DNA of 64,000 nucleotides from Phycisphaerales bacterium (lineage in GTDB: Bacteria; Planctomycetota; Phycisphaerae; Phycisphaerales; UBA1924), in contig JAEPOJ010000006.1 of NCBI GenBank assembly GCA_017642965.1, positions 1 to 64,000 on the forward strand, read 5' to 3'. Positions within the stretch are counted from its first letter, which is position 1. Each line of letters opens with the position of its first letter. The notes under the pieces are model-generated. The model saw only the letters and a program-made list of their open reading frames with translations, ran no database searches and was not told the DNA's origin. Made by a program: the position numbers and the translations under genes. Of this stretch, positions 1 through 8,314 are shown piece after piece.

Positions 1-1779
1 GAGTTCTGCATCATCGAGGACCTGCGGGCCCTGATTGAGGCGGTGCAGGCGCACCCCGACGCGGTGCTGCACCGCAGCGGTGAGCCCGTCAAGAACGATT
101 TCATCAGCGGCGAGGGGGTCTTCGATCAGAACGGGAAGAAAATCGGTGATGGTCGTGGAGCCACCCGGGTCGCCCTCCGCGGCTGCCTGATCGCGACCGC
201 CGATTTATCGGGGCTTGACATCACCTGTACACTCATGTGCCGGTCTCGCTTTGCCGGGTTCGCGTGGTTCGAGAACGCACGCTTCGCGGGGGACGCGTGG
301 TTCGAGAACGCACGCTTCGCGGGGGACGCGTGGTTCGAGAACGCACGCTTCGCGGGGGGCGCGTGGTTCGATGACGCACGCTTCGGCGGGGGCGCGGGGT
401 TCAGTGGCGCGCGCTTCGACGGGGTCGCGTGGTTCGGCGACGCACGCTTCGGCGGGGGCGCGTGGTTCGGAGGCGCACGCTTCGGCGGGGACGCGGGGTT
501 CGGAGGCGCACGCTTCGCCAGGGGAGCGGGGTTCGGAGGCGCACGCTTCGGCGGGGGCGCGTGGTTCGGAGGCGCACGCTTCAGAGGGGACGCAGGGTTT
601 GGAGGCACGGTGTTTTTGACAGGTGCCCACTTTGCCGAAGCGATCATCAATGCGCATGCCGGCGTTACCGGCGATGCCCGCCATATCGATGCTCGTGCGA
701 TTATTCTCGAATCTGTGTACCCGGCAGCAAATACGACCCAAATTCCCCGTCTTCGGGATCGGGTGCTCGCATGGGCTGGGGCTCTGTGTAGGGGCCTCAA
801 AACGCAGCGTGTCCCCTGGACCAGTGTGCGGGCGATCAGCGAGTTCAGCATTCTGTCTCGCATTTCGGTGCTGGCGTTGATCTTGGTACCTCCGATCGCC
901 AGCGCGTGGCCCGCGATCCGGGCCGGGATCGTGGGGTACAACGAATCGGTTGAGGACGCGTCGCGGCGGTTTGTAGATGCATCCGAATCGCTCCGGGACG
1001 CTGCCGCGGGGCTTGAGGGCCACGAGCGGGTTGGTGAGCTTGTGAGCGGTGTGGAGCGATCCATTGGTGCCTGGTCCGACCGGTTCGGACGCATGACGAT
1101 TGATAGTCAGGACCTGCCCCTGTCTCTCGCGATCACCTTCTTCGCGGCGGCACTGGTCACGGGGGGGAGGTTCATATACCAGATGCGCGCGCCCGATCGC
1201 ATCAAGCAGCACAGCGAAGAGGACTTTGTTGAGTGGATGCACACCCGGTACGACGACGAGGCCCCAGACCGGGATGATGGGCTGCGGCGGGCATGCGAAT
1301 CATTGCGAGCGATCGCCAAGCAGCTCCCTGAGCGACACGCGAACTTTGTGCAGCACCACGAAGAGACGATCTGGATCCCGCCAAAGGAGCACATCGAGTG
1401 GTTCACGGATCTTGAGCTGCCTCCCCCCGAGCCTGATTCTGAGGACTCGGAAACACAAGATCTGGATTCAGGTGAAGCAAGCGAAAGAACGCAACCAGAG
1501 AAGTCAAAAACGCCCCGCTACCCCGAGGGCTATCTCCCCGCCCCAGAGCGGGCGCGGATTGCGATCGAGGAGGGCGCAACCGCTGAGTACCTGCTGCGAT
1601 CTCGGGAGAACCCGATCTCGGCGCTGATGTGCTTCATCATGTACGCCAGCGCTATGGTGCTGCTGATCTGGATCCTGGCGATCCAGGGCTTGAGTGTGCT
1701 GCGAGCTTCGGGGTTTATTGCTTCTGAGCATGTGCAGACCACGGATACGGTCGAGACACGCACACCCGATCCCGAATGA
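1..1779 (+). CDS. Pentapeptide-type repeat membrane protein (5' end outside window)
   Basis: The reading frame is open to the left edge, so the true start lies upstream; the first in-window start is a GTG at 43. The visible protein (about 590 residues) has a short N-terminal region, then twelve 11-residue units of the type ARFxGxAWFxx forming a solenoid. Hydrophobic segments follow near ISVLALILVPP, LSLAITFFAAALV and, close to the C-terminus, FIMYASAMVLLIWIL. The linker between the second and third segments is acidic and Ser/Glu-rich. This resembles pentapeptide-repeat proteins anchored in the inner membrane. Such repeats form right-handed quadrilateral helices used as protein-interaction scaffolds. 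The specific role is unknown. A degraded dockerin tail lies in the same frame just after the stop. Confidence 0.8.
   Translation, partial: EFCIIEDLRALIEAVQAHPDAVLHRSGEPVKNDFISGEGVFDQNGKKIGDGRGATRVALRGCLIATADLSGLDITCTLMCRSRFAGFAWFENARFAGDAWFENARFAGDAWFENARFAGGAWFDDARFGGGAGFSGARFDGVAWFGDARFGGGAWFGGARFGGDAGFGGARFARGAGFGGARFGGGAWFGGARFRGDAGFGGTVFLTGAHFAEAIINAHAGVTGDARHIDARAIILESVYPAANTTQIPRLRDRVLAWAGALCRGLKTQRVPWTSVRAISEFSILSRISVLALILVPPIASAWPAIRAGIVGYNESVEDASRRFVDASESLRDAAAGLEGHERVGELVSGVERSIGAWSDRFGRMTIDSQDLPLSLAITFFAAALVTGGRFIYQMRAPDRIKQHSEEDFVEWMHTRYDDEAPDRDDGLRRACESLRAIAKQLPERHANFVQHHEETIWIPPKEHIEWFTDLELPPPEPDSEDSETQDLDSGEASERTQPEKSKTPRYPEGYLPAPERARIAIEEGATAEYLLRSRENPISALMCFIMYASAMVLLIWILAIQGLSVLRASGFIASEHVQTTDTVETRTPDPE
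244..639 (+). repeat. Twelve tandem 33-nt repeats coding for 11-residue units
   Basis: Twelve consecutive units of 33 nt encode S/ARFxGxAWFxx. Units two and three are identical in protein, and the last unit (TVFLTGAHFAE) is degenerate. The DNA is as repetitive as the protein, so recent slippage or unequal recombination is likely and copy number may vary between strains. The repeat also opens long spurious frames on the opposite strand. Confidence 0.9.
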
Positions 1780-1845
1780 CCCTGTTGTCATGGGCCATAC
1801 GGCCGCAGGCCAGCCCGGAAATCGCTCCGCGATACGCAAGCTTCT

Positions 1846-1917
1846 GACCGTGATGGTCGCCTTGATTTCTTCGATGTTTCGGCGTTTTTGAGCACGTTAG
1901 CGGGTGGGTGTCCCTGA
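1846..1917 (+). pseudogene. Orphan GC-type dockerin tail (remnant)
   Basis: Reading 1846-1917 gives DRDGRLDFFDVSAFL followed by STLAGGCP and a stop. This is the second half of the dockerin that ends the secreted proteins from 33 kb onward. It is in the same frame as the preceding gene, and no stop occurs between that gene's TGA (1777-1779) and this tail. The first dockerin half and any start codon are missing. It is probably the remains of a dockerin gene whose body was deleted or replaced. Stop-codon read-through is a less likely alternative, because the upstream protein appears to be an inner-membrane protein. Confidence 0.7.
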
Positions 1918-1945
1918 ATGGGTGTATCGGCCTAGTGTTTAGGTC

Positions 1946-2887
1946 GTGTGTGAATCGAAAGTTTCCAGCTCAGCGACTGTGCTTCCGTGGCACAAGCTCC
2001 TGATCGCGATGGGTGATATCAAGCTCGCGCACTCGGTGTTTGCGTTGCCGTTCGCGATCCTGGGGGCGTTCCTTGTGGCGCCGCGGTCGGGGGGGCGGAT
2101 CGAGTGGGGGACGCTGGGCGGGATGCTCGCGCTGGTGGTGGTGTGCATGGTGTTTGCACGCAACTGGGCGATGCTGTTTAACCGGGTGGCGGATGCGCGG
2201 ATCGATGCGAAGAACCCGCGCACGGCGAGCCGGGCGTTTGCTTCGGGTGCGCTGAGCATGCGGGATGGGTACCTGCTGCTGGGGCTGAACGCGGCGGGGT
2301 TTGTTGTGGCGTGCTCGCTGTTCGGGTTCATCTTCGGGAACTGGTGGCCGAGCGTGCACGCGGTGCCGGTGCTGCTGTGGATCGCGTTTTATTCGCTGAC
2401 GAAGCGGTTTACGTGGCTGTGTCATGTGTTCCTGGGTGGCGCGTTGGCGGCGTCGCCGATCGCGGCGGCGGTGGCGGTGAATCCGCAGATGCTGGAGCAG
2501 ACGACGAGCGTGATGTGGATCGCGGGGATGGTGCTGTGCTGGGTGGCGGGGTTCGATGTGATCTATGCGCTGCAAGACCTGGACTATGACCGCTCGGTCG
2601 GGCTGCGCTCGATGCCGGCGAAGTTCGGCTGGCGTGGGGCGCTGTGGATCTCGAGGGTGCTGCACGTCGGTGCGGTTGTGTGCTTGCTGATGGCACTGCG
2701 GACCAACGACATGCTCGGGGTGCTGTTCGCGGCGGCGATCGGGGTGACCGCGGCGCTGCTGATCTGGGAGCACGCGTTGCTGATCCGGCGTGGCAGGGCG
2801 GGGATCCCGATGGCGTTCTTTACCCTCAACGGGGTGGTCTCGATCGTGCTGGGGGCTGCGGGGTGCGTCGAGGTTGGGCTGGCGTAG
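1946..2887 (+). CDS. UbiA-family prenyltransferase (4-hydroxybenzoate polyprenyltransferase / MqnP-like)
   Basis: This is a polytopic membrane protein of about 290-313 residues that attaches a polyprenyl chain to an aromatic acid in quinone biosynthesis. Both diagnostic aspartate motifs are present: NRVADARIDAKNPRT (N-x3-D-x3-D) and DLDYDRSVGLRSMP (D-x3-D), which bind the prenyl diphosphate through magnesium. The segment KLAHSVFALPFAILG is typical of the bacterial family. Eight or so hydrophobic helices fit the family. The start is uncertain: GTG at 1946 or ATG at 2009, neither with a strong ribosome site. Whether it serves ubiquinone or the futalosine menaquinone route cannot be told from this gene alone. 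Confidence 0.85.
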   Translation: MCESKVSSSATVLPWHKLLIAMGDIKLAHSVFALPFAILGAFLVAPRSGGRIEWGTLGGMLALVVVCMVFARNWAMLFNRVADARIDAKNPRTASRAFASGALSMRDGYLLLGLNAAGFVVACSLFGFIFGNWWPSVHAVPVLLWIAFYSLTKRFTWLCHVFLGGALAASPIAAAVAVNPQMLEQTTSVMWIAGMVLCWVAGFDVIYALQDLDYDRSVGLRSMPAKFGWRGALWISRVLHVGAVVCLLMALRTNDMLGVLFAAAIGVTAALLIWEHALLIRRGRAGIPMAFFTLNGVVSIVLGAAGCVEVGLA

Positions 2888-2893
2888 TTTTTT

Positions 2894-2917
2894 GATTTTC
2901 AGATTTCATTGAAAATC
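2894..2917. promoter_or_regulatory. Inverted repeat upstream of the GbsR/MarR gene (operator candidate)
   Basis: GATTTTCA (2894-2901) and TGAAAATC (2910-2917) form perfect 8-bp arms around an 8-nt centre. The AT-rich site also contains the 11-bp palindrome TTTCATTGAAA. It sits 37 bp before the regulator's ATG in otherwise GC-rich DNA, the usual place for an autoregulatory operator. Binding is inferred, not shown. Confidence 0.45.
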
Positions 2918-2953
2918 GCTCGACAAGCCCGCAGCGGCGTGGGATACTTGTGT

Positions 2954-3574
2954 ATGGCTTCCTCGAGCAACACACCCCGGAACGCGGCCCAGGCGCGGGC
3001 GCAGCTGCTTGAAGCGCAGGACCGCTTTATCGCGTCGTGGGGTCGGATGGGCTCGGTGTGGGGGATAAGCCGCACGATGGCCGAGGTCCATGCGCTGCTG
3101 TACATCACGGGCCAGCCGATGTGCACCGACGAGATCATGGAGCGACTGGGGGTATCTCGGGGCAATGTGTCGATGTCGGTGCGGTCGCTGCTGGAGTGGG
3201 GCGTGATCGAGAAGGTGCGTCACCCGGGCGATCGCAAGGAGTATTTCCAGGCGGAGCAGGACGTGTGGTCGATGCTGCGTGCGATCGCGCGAGAGCGGAT
3301 CAAGCGTGAGGTGGACCCGCTGCTCGATGCGCTCGATGAGATCGGCGAGCTGGCGCCGCGTGTGGAGGGGCAGTCGCAGGAGGAGGTGCGGGACCTGCAC
3401 AAGCGTCTCGATGAGATCCGCGATGGCTTCGGGCTGATCACAACGCTGGCGCACAAGTTCGCGGGCCCGCGTGGCGCGGGGCTGCAGACGGCGGCCAGGC
3501 TGCTCGCCAAGGCGCCCGTGGGGCGGAAGAAGTCGCACACGAGCGGGCGGACGAAGAAGGGCGGTGATGCATGA
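2954..3574 (+). CDS. GbsR/MarR-family transcriptional regulator
   Basis: A 206-residue winged-helix DNA-binding protein. The core reads MAEVHALLYITGQPMCTDEI (helix 1 and 2), then LGVSRGNVSMSVRSLLEWGV (recognition helix), then KVRHPGDRKEYFQAEQDVWS (wing and linker). This is the characteristic order of the GbsR branch of the MarR fold, whose characterised members often control osmoprotectant genes. The ATG at 2954 was chosen because a TTG start at 2909 would lie inside the inverted repeat. The next gene overlaps by 4 nt (ATGA), so the two are probably co-translated. The ligand is unknown. Confidence 0.82.
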   Translation: MASSSNTPRNAAQARAQLLEAQDRFIASWGRMGSVWGISRTMAEVHALLYITGQPMCTDEIMERLGVSRGNVSMSVRSLLEWGVIEKVRHPGDRKEYFQAEQDVWSMLRAIARERIKREVDPLLDALDEIGELAPRVEGQSQEEVRDLHKRLDEIRDGFGLITTLAHKFAGPRGAGLQTAARLLAKAPVGRKKSHTSGRTKKGGDA

Positions 3575-3999
3575 GCGCGCAGCCCACACGGCAGACCGGC
3601 GCACTGCGGGTGCGCAGCGCTCCCTCGCTGCGGCGGGTGGAGATCGAGTGGGGCGTGTCGCGCCGGGCGTTGGGCGAGCGTGCGCCGGCGGGCGGCTCGG
3701 CGCTGCTGACGCTGCGGTATCAGGGTGACGTCGGCGGAGATGAGCGCTGGGAGCTGATCGACCCTAGCTCGGGTGCGAGCGTTGCTGTGGCGCCGATGGG
3801 TCACGCGGGCGCGTCGGTGCCCGAGATCCGCAGTTCGGGCGGGTGTGTGCATGTGCATTCGCCGACGATTTATGCGTTTATCTCCAGCGAGCTCGATCGC
3901 CCGGAGCTGCTGTACGCGCGGACGCCGATGTTCGCGTCGCTGCGTGTCGGCGGGGGGCGCTATCAGCCGCAGGGTGTTCGGCTCCGGACGAGCTCATAA
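3571..3999 (+). CDS. Hypothetical protein coupled to the GbsR regulator
   Basis: A 142-residue soluble protein with no recognised family. It starts inside the stop of the regulator gene (ATGA overlap), so the pair forms an operon. It has no signal peptide or membrane segment. The composition is beta-strand-like with short Gly/Arg-rich turns, and the C-terminal part (YARTPMFASLRVGGGRY) may form a beta-sandwich edge. The coupling suggests it works with the regulator or is controlled by it. No function is assigned. Confidence 0.65.
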   Translation: MSAQPTRQTGALRVRSAPSLRRVEIEWGVSRRALGERAPAGGSALLTLRYQGDVGGDERWELIDPSSGASVAVAPMGHAGASVPEIRSSGGCVHVHSPTIYAFISSELDRPELLYARTPMFASLRVGGGRYQPQGVRLRTSS

Positions 4000-4011
4000 G
4001 ACGCGCTGATG

Positions 4012-4038
4012 AAAAAAACACCCGCCGGATGGCGGGTG
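4012..4038 (-). terminator. Rho-independent terminator, mainly for the minus-strand HTH gene
   Basis: CACCCGCC (4019-4026) and GGCGGGTG (4031-4038) form an 8-bp stem with a 4-nt loop. The A-run at 4012-4018 becomes a U-tract on the minus strand, just past the end of the 4076-4924 gene. The plus-strand gene ending at 3999 may share the hairpin. Confidence 0.75.
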
Positions 4039-4075
4039 CTTTGCTTGTTGAGTGGTTGGCTGGGTCGCTGGTCGT

Positions 4076-4924
4076 TCAGCTGCGTCGGAGGATGGCCCAT
4101 CCGATGCCGCCGAAGATCAGGACGAGGCCGAGGCCGCCGCCCGCGATGATGTAGAGCATGCTCTGATCGACGCTTGCGAGCATGGACTGCGAGCCGCCGG
4201 TCATGCCGAGGACCATGACGGCGAGTGCGGCCATGAGCATGAGGATCATTCCGAGCGCCATGCCGCCGAAGAGCCCGGAGGCGGCGCCGTCGTATGCCTC
4301 GCCGCCGGCCATGGGGATGGCTGCGGGTGCTGCGGGGGTGAACTCGGATTCGGTTTCGCCCGAGCCCTCGAAGAGTGCGCCGGAGACGGAGCCGCTCATG
4401 GCGGTGTCACCGAGCCCGGTGCCGCCGGTGAACGTGCCGCCGGCTTGGGAGTCGCCTGCGAGGTCGTCGAGGAGGTTGCCGCCGAGCGATGTGTCGTCTG
4501 GTTCGAAGGCGAGCTGGGCGAGGCCCGAGCCCGATGCGCCGGCGTCCATGTTGAAGCCGGAGCCGCCGAGGCCGCCGCCGGAGACGAGCGTGTCTGCGTT
4601 TGCGTCCGCGGTGTCGCCGTCTTCTGGCTCGAAGATGGAGATGCCTGTGCCCTCGCCCGAGCTTTCGAGGGAGATGGAGCTGGCGCTGCCCGAGGAGCTC
4701 AGGGAGATGGGCTCGATGCCTGTGCCGGTGTCGGCGAGGGTGATCTCCTCGTCGCCGGCGTCCTCGTCGCCGGCGAGCAGGTCGACCTGCTCGACCTTGA
4801 ACATGAGCTTATCGCGGTCGCGGAACTCCTGGAGCTGTCCGGATTCTGCGAGCGACTGGACGTCGCTGGTGCTCATGCCGAGCTTTGAGGCGGCTTCCTC
4901 GAGCGTGTAGAACATCTTGGCCAT
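4076..4924 (-). CDS. Helix-turn-helix (excisionase/MerR-like) membrane protein with acidic linker
   Basis: 282 residues in three parts. Residues 1-50 (MFYTLEEAASKLGMSTSDVQ, then LAESGQLQEFRDRDKLMFK) match the small MerR/excisionase helix-turn-helix with its short wing. Residues 55-205 are a low-complexity Gly/Ser/Asp/Glu-rich linker. The C-terminus has at least two hydrophobic helices (LFGGMALGMILMLMAALAVM and MLYIIAGGGLGLVLIFGGIG) before a short basic tail. The layout resembles planctomycete 'helix-turn-helix domain-containing' proteins. A DNA-binding head tethered to the membrane is unusual. The head may instead bind protein, and the role is unknown. Confidence 0.7.
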   Translation of the reverse strand: MAKMFYTLEEAASKLGMSTSDVQSLAESGQLQEFRDRDKLMFKVEQVDLLAGDEDAGDEEITLADTGTGIEPISLSSSGSASSISLESSGEGTGISIFEPEDGDTADANADTLVSGGGLGGSGFNMDAGASGSGLAQLAFEPDDTSLGGNLLDDLAGDSQAGGTFTGGTGLGDTAMSGSVSGALFEGSGETESEFTPAAPAAIPMAGGEAYDGAASGLFGGMALGMILMLMAALAVMVLGMTGGSQSMLASVDQSMLYIIAGGGLGLVLIFGGIGWAILRRS

Positions 4925-5134
4925 GTCGTTGCTTCTCCAACGCGTTCACACCCGAGCGGGCATGTTCAGCGGGCGGATCGCCCGTATTGATCGAAAAAGA
5001 GTCATCCCGCCCCGCCCACCGGGGCTTGACGCACCACTGCAACGTGATGCGCGTCACAAGGATAGCACACCGACGCCCCTCTGTGTGGGCGGCGGTGGAG
5101 TCATCCTATACGCGGCCTTGGTCACGCGGGTTGC

Positions 5135-6124
5135 TCAGTTCTGGGGCTCGATCGCCTGCTCGGTCTCAGCCCGGATCTGTTTGAGGTTGTAGAGGACCTT
5201 GCCGTCCGGGCTGATGACATCGCCGGTATCGCGGTCGTATCGCTTGAATCCCAGCTCCAGTGGGCCGCAGGACGGGTCGTTGAGGACGGCCTGCAGGGTG
5301 CGGCCACTCTCGCGGGCGGTGCGTTTGGCCATGGCCTCGTTGGGTGAGATGAGGTTGACCGAGCCATCTGGGCGCTTAAAGGGCAGGGCGTCCTCCGCGA
5401 GGTTGGGATCGAACTTCAGGGTTGCCTCGTGTGACAACTCGTATGTGAGCTCGCCGTGCTGGTCGTAGATCTTGATCTCCCATCGCTGAGACTTTGGGTA
5501 GAACTGGGCATCGTTGTCGTAGCCGGAGTAGGTCCAGCGGGTGAAGTCGGGATCGTCGGCTTCGTACTTGTGCTCGACCCAGACGATGCGATGGTGCTCG
5601 TCGAAGGCGATCCAGAGGTGGCGATCGGGGGCTTTGAGGACCCAGGTGCCCGAATCGGTGGGTGTGAGTTCGCCCGTCTGGGCCCAGCCCGCGACCATGG
5701 GCCAAGGGCAGGGGTGCATGGGGTTGGCGCCCCAGGGCTTGGGGTATGCGTCACGCTCGTTCACGACGTAGGTGTCCAGCGAGGCCGCGTACGGGCCGAT
5801 CATGGTGTCCTTGCCGTTGAAAAAGACGTAGTCGACCGCCACATCGAGCCAATCGGCGAGGGCGTCGTCTGGATCGAAGCGGTGGCTTTGGATGAGGGTT
5901 TGGAGAATGTGGGTCCGGCGGGAGCAGACGCCGTCGGAGCGGACGGCGAACCGATCGACGCGGTCGTGCTCGGCCGAGCTGGCCTCGTAGTAGGTGCTGG
6001 TGATGTCTTTGTAGGCCTCGATGATCTGTGCACGGGCTGATTCTGTGGCGGGGTCGGCTGGTGAGGCATGGGTCAGCACGACGCTGAGCCCATACACGAG
6101 CGGGAGCAGATATCGGATCATCAT
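5135..6124 (-). CDS. Hypothetical exported protein
   Basis: A 329-residue protein with a short hydrophobic N-terminus ending in a signal-peptidase-like site (LLPLVYGLSVVLTHASPAD). The mature part is mixed alpha/beta, Trp/Tyr-rich and acidic, for example HLWIAFDEHHRIVWVEHKY and DFTRWTYSGYDNDAQF. It has no recognised domain and no dockerin or lipobox. Two ATGs (6124, 6121) are possible starts. It stands alone, with about 200 bp to the next minus-strand gene downstream and a long gap upstream. Confidence 0.65.
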   Translation of the reverse strand: MMIRYLLPLVYGLSVVLTHASPADPATESARAQIIEAYKDITSTYYEASSAEHDRVDRFAVRSDGVCSRRTHILQTLIQSHRFDPDDALADWLDVAVDYVFFNGKDTMIGPYAASLDTYVVNERDAYPKPWGANPMHPCPWPMVAGWAQTGELTPTDSGTWVLKAPDRHLWIAFDEHHRIVWVEHKYEADDPDFTRWTYSGYDNDAQFYPKSQRWEIKIYDQHGELTYELSHEATLKFDPNLAEDALPFKRPDGSVNLISPNEAMAKRTARESGRTLQAVLNDPSCGPLELGFKRYDRDTGDVISPDGKVLYNLKQIRAETEQAIEPQN

Positions 6125-6484
6125 CGACCCAGTGTACAGGGCTGGAGCGCGGCGTCAATGGGCATGGCGGCAACCCCCGGACCGAGGGGGTGGGCGGCAC
6201 ACGCCGGTGCGGGTTGGTTATGAGACGTGTTTGGGGTGGGTTTGGATGGGGTGTATCGGTTCAGCCGGGTCGGGATTGGCCCGATAGTGCTGCGGGTGTG
6301 TGATCGGCTGTCCCATCACCTTGCCTGGGCTACACTTGAGACCCAGAGGCATGGATTGCCACTGCGAGCCAGGCGGGACTGTCCCCGGTTGGTGCGCTTC
6401 GGACGGAGCCGTTGATCATCACCCATCGAAAGACGGGCATCGATCATCCGAACCACAACGAAGACACGAACAAGGGCTCGATCC
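6125..6484. other. 360-bp intergenic region
   Basis: This region separates two divergent genes and should hold both promoters, but no convincing -35/-10 pair stands out. A small hairpin (CCCCC / GGGGG around 6172-6192) lies near the minus-strand gene. No RNA gene or additional reading frame can be supported. Confidence 0.4.
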
Positions 6485-7147
6485 GTGAAGACTCAATCAA
6501 AGAACAGAAAGCACATCCGGTCGGGTCGCGTCGTTGCTGGCGAGATGATGCTGTGGATGTGCGCGTTGACGGTTGTGGTGACGAGCGCGATCTTTGCCAA
6601 GGAGCAGGGCTCGCTGCCGGCGCTGGCGCAGTACAACTCTGCGACGTCGGCGACGATCACGCCCGCGGCCCAGCCCGTTGAGGCGACGCCCGAGCTGCCA
6701 AGCAACCCGATCGACGAGGAAGCGATCGCCCGCGCCATCGAGCTGACGGCGGAGCCCGCGGAGATCGAGCCCACCGACCTGTCGGTGCGCTGGTTCGATG
6801 GTCGCAAGGTGCGTCCCACCCGCGTGATCTACATGACGGTGACCGGCTACTCGCCCGACGCGCGCTCGTGCGGCAAGTACGCGGACAACAAGACGGCGAT
6901 CATGTACTCGGTGTGGACCAACGGCATGAACCTCGTGGCTGCGGACCCGCGGGTCCTCCCCTACCGCTCGCTGATCTCCGTGCCCGGGTACGCCGGGAGT
7001 GAGATCGTGCCGATCATGGACTGCGGCGGGGCGATCAAGGGCAACCGCCTGGACCTGCTGTACCCGACGCACGAGATGGCCCTGCAATGGGGCATCCGCC
7101 AGCTGCCGGTGACGGTGTGGGAGTACGTTGATGAGGGCGAGGGCTGA
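6485..7147 (+). CDS. 3D-domain protein (MltA/YuiC-like), membrane-anchored
   Basis: 220 residues. The N-terminus carries one hydrophobic segment (MLWMCALTVVVTSAIFAKEQ) that acts as a signal anchor, followed by a Pro/Glu-rich spacer. The C-terminal 100 residues form a 3D domain, named for three conserved aspartates: AADPRVLPYRSLISVPGY, then IVPIMDCGGAIKGNRLDLLY, then MALQWGIRQLPVTVWEYV. The fold occurs in lytic transglycosylases and resuscitation or stationary-phase survival proteins, which points to peptidoglycan cleavage in the periplasm. No separate catalytic lysozyme module is present. The start is a GTG; an ATG at 6545 is an alternative. A strong terminator follows. Confidence 0.78.
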   Translation: MKTQSKNRKHIRSGRVVAGEMMLWMCALTVVVTSAIFAKEQGSLPALAQYNSATSATITPAAQPVEATPELPSNPIDEEAIARAIELTAEPAEIEPTDLSVRWFDGRKVRPTRVIYMTVTGYSPDARSCGKYADNKTAIMYSVWTNGMNLVAADPRVLPYRSLISVPGYAGSEIVPIMDCGGAIKGNRLDLLYPTHEMALQWGIRQLPVTVWEYVDEGEG

Positions 7148-7175
7148 GCAAACTCACCCAAATGAACAACAATGG

Positions 7176-7198
7176 CCCGCGATGACCGCGGGTTTTTT
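7176..7198 (+). terminator. Rho-independent terminator after the 3D-domain gene
   Basis: CCCGCG (7176-7181), loop ATGAC, CGCGGG (7187-7192), then six T residues. It lies between convergent genes. Confidence 0.88.
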
Positions 7199-7204
7199 GT
7201 GCGC

Positions 7205-8311
7205 TCAGTCATCCTCGTCGTCGTGCTCGGTGACGACGAAGCTGCGGGAGAGGTCTTCCTTGGTGCGTTCGTGGAGGGAGTCGTCGTCGAGCTTGTCCAT
7301 GACGCGTTCGATGCGTGAGATCGAGCCCTTCTTGGGGTAGGTAAGGTGGACGACGGGGTCTCCGGGGGCGACGCTGGGGATGGTGGTCATGCCCAGGACG
7401 ATGCCGTCGCATGGGGCGCGGATGGTCTCGACCTCGGCGCCGCCCAGGTCCCAGCTTGTGGCGATGGCTTCGTCCTCGTGGACGATCTCGCCGGGCGCGA
7501 CGTGGAACTCGAGGAACCCGCCGGCGGTGGCGCGGACCCATTTGGAGGCGTCGGTCTCGAGTCGGTAGGCGGGGCGTGTGGGTTTGCCCTCGACCATCCT
7601 GAGGTGTCGCAGGCAGTTGGCGATGCCTCTGACCGCGTACTCGACGACGGCGGACTCGACCTTCCAGACCTCTCCGGCCTCGAGGATCATGGTGAGGCAG
7701 CCGGCCTTTGTGGCGGCTCTTCGGAGCGAGCCCTTGGGCCCGCCCCCGTCGATGATCAGCTCGGTGCCGAAGGCGCGGGCGAAGGCGCGGAGGTCGGGGA
7801 TGCTCAGGTCTGCGCGGACGTTGGGGAAGTTGGTGCGGCGGACGGCGGCGGTGTGCAGGTCGATGCCGTAGTCGCAGTGCTTGGTGAGCTTGGTAAAGAA
7901 GGAGTGCGCCAGGCGAGACGCGAGCGAGCCGCCCGAGGACCCCGGGAACGAGCGGTTGAGGTCTCGGCGGTCGGGCAGGTAGCGTGAGTGGCGCTCGAAG
8001 CCGAGGAGGTTGACGACGGGGACCATGACGAGGGTGCCGCGGAGGAGCTGGAAGGGCGGGTCGGTGATGATGGATCGGATGGTGCCGGTGCCGTTGATCT
8101 CGTCGCCGTGGACGGCGGCGGTGACGCTGACGACGGGCCCGGGCTCCTTGCCCTTCCAGACGTATACGGGGATGGAGATGTCGCGTCCCGCGACGCTCTC
8201 GGAGATGACGAGGTCGTGCCACTCGCGCTGCCCGGGGGGTGTGGCGTCGGCGAACCATGGTGCGCGTGGCTTGTGGGCGTGCGCGTTGTCTTTGGCGGTG
8301 TGCTCGCTCAT
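7205..8311 (-). CDS. Succinylglutamate desuccinylase/aspartoacylase-family zinc hydrolase
   Basis: 368 residues, an M14-like zinc amidohydrolase. The metal site reads VTAAVHGDEINGTG (His and Glu ligands) and, about 90 residues on, DYGIDLHTAAVRRTNFPNV (third His), with the substrate-arginine-like DRRDLNRSFPG between them. The family deacylates N-acyl amino acids such as succinylglutamate or acetylaspartate. The C-terminal beta region (VAPGEIVHEDEAIATSWD ... MTTIPSVAPGDPVVHL) is biotinyl-lipoyl-like, as in other members. It is the last gene of the gmhA operon, 3 nt after the RimK-like ligase. The pairing suggests it trims or reverses an amino-acid modification made by that ligase. Confidence 0.85.
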   Translation of the reverse strand: MSEHTAKDNAHAHKPRAPWFADATPPGQREWHDLVISESVAGRDISIPVYVWKGKEPGPVVSVTAAVHGDEINGTGTIRSIITDPPFQLLRGTLVMVPVVNLLGFERHSRYLPDRRDLNRSFPGSSGGSLASRLAHSFFTKLTKHCDYGIDLHTAAVRRTNFPNVRADLSIPDLRAFARAFGTELIIDGGGPKGSLRRAATKAGCLTMILEAGEVWKVESAVVEYAVRGIANCLRHLRMVEGKPTRPAYRLETDASKWVRATAGGFLEFHVAPGEIVHEDEAIATSWDLGGAEVETIRAPCDGIVLGMTTIPSVAPGDPVVHLTYPKKGSISRIERVMDKLDDDSLHERTKEDLSRSFVVTEHDDEDD

Positions 8312-8314
8312 CGA

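Noticed and set aside
126-1242. Long minus-strand frames opposite the repeat gene
   Set aside because: They are Pro/Arg/Ala-rich mirror images of the 33-nt repeat and have no domain.
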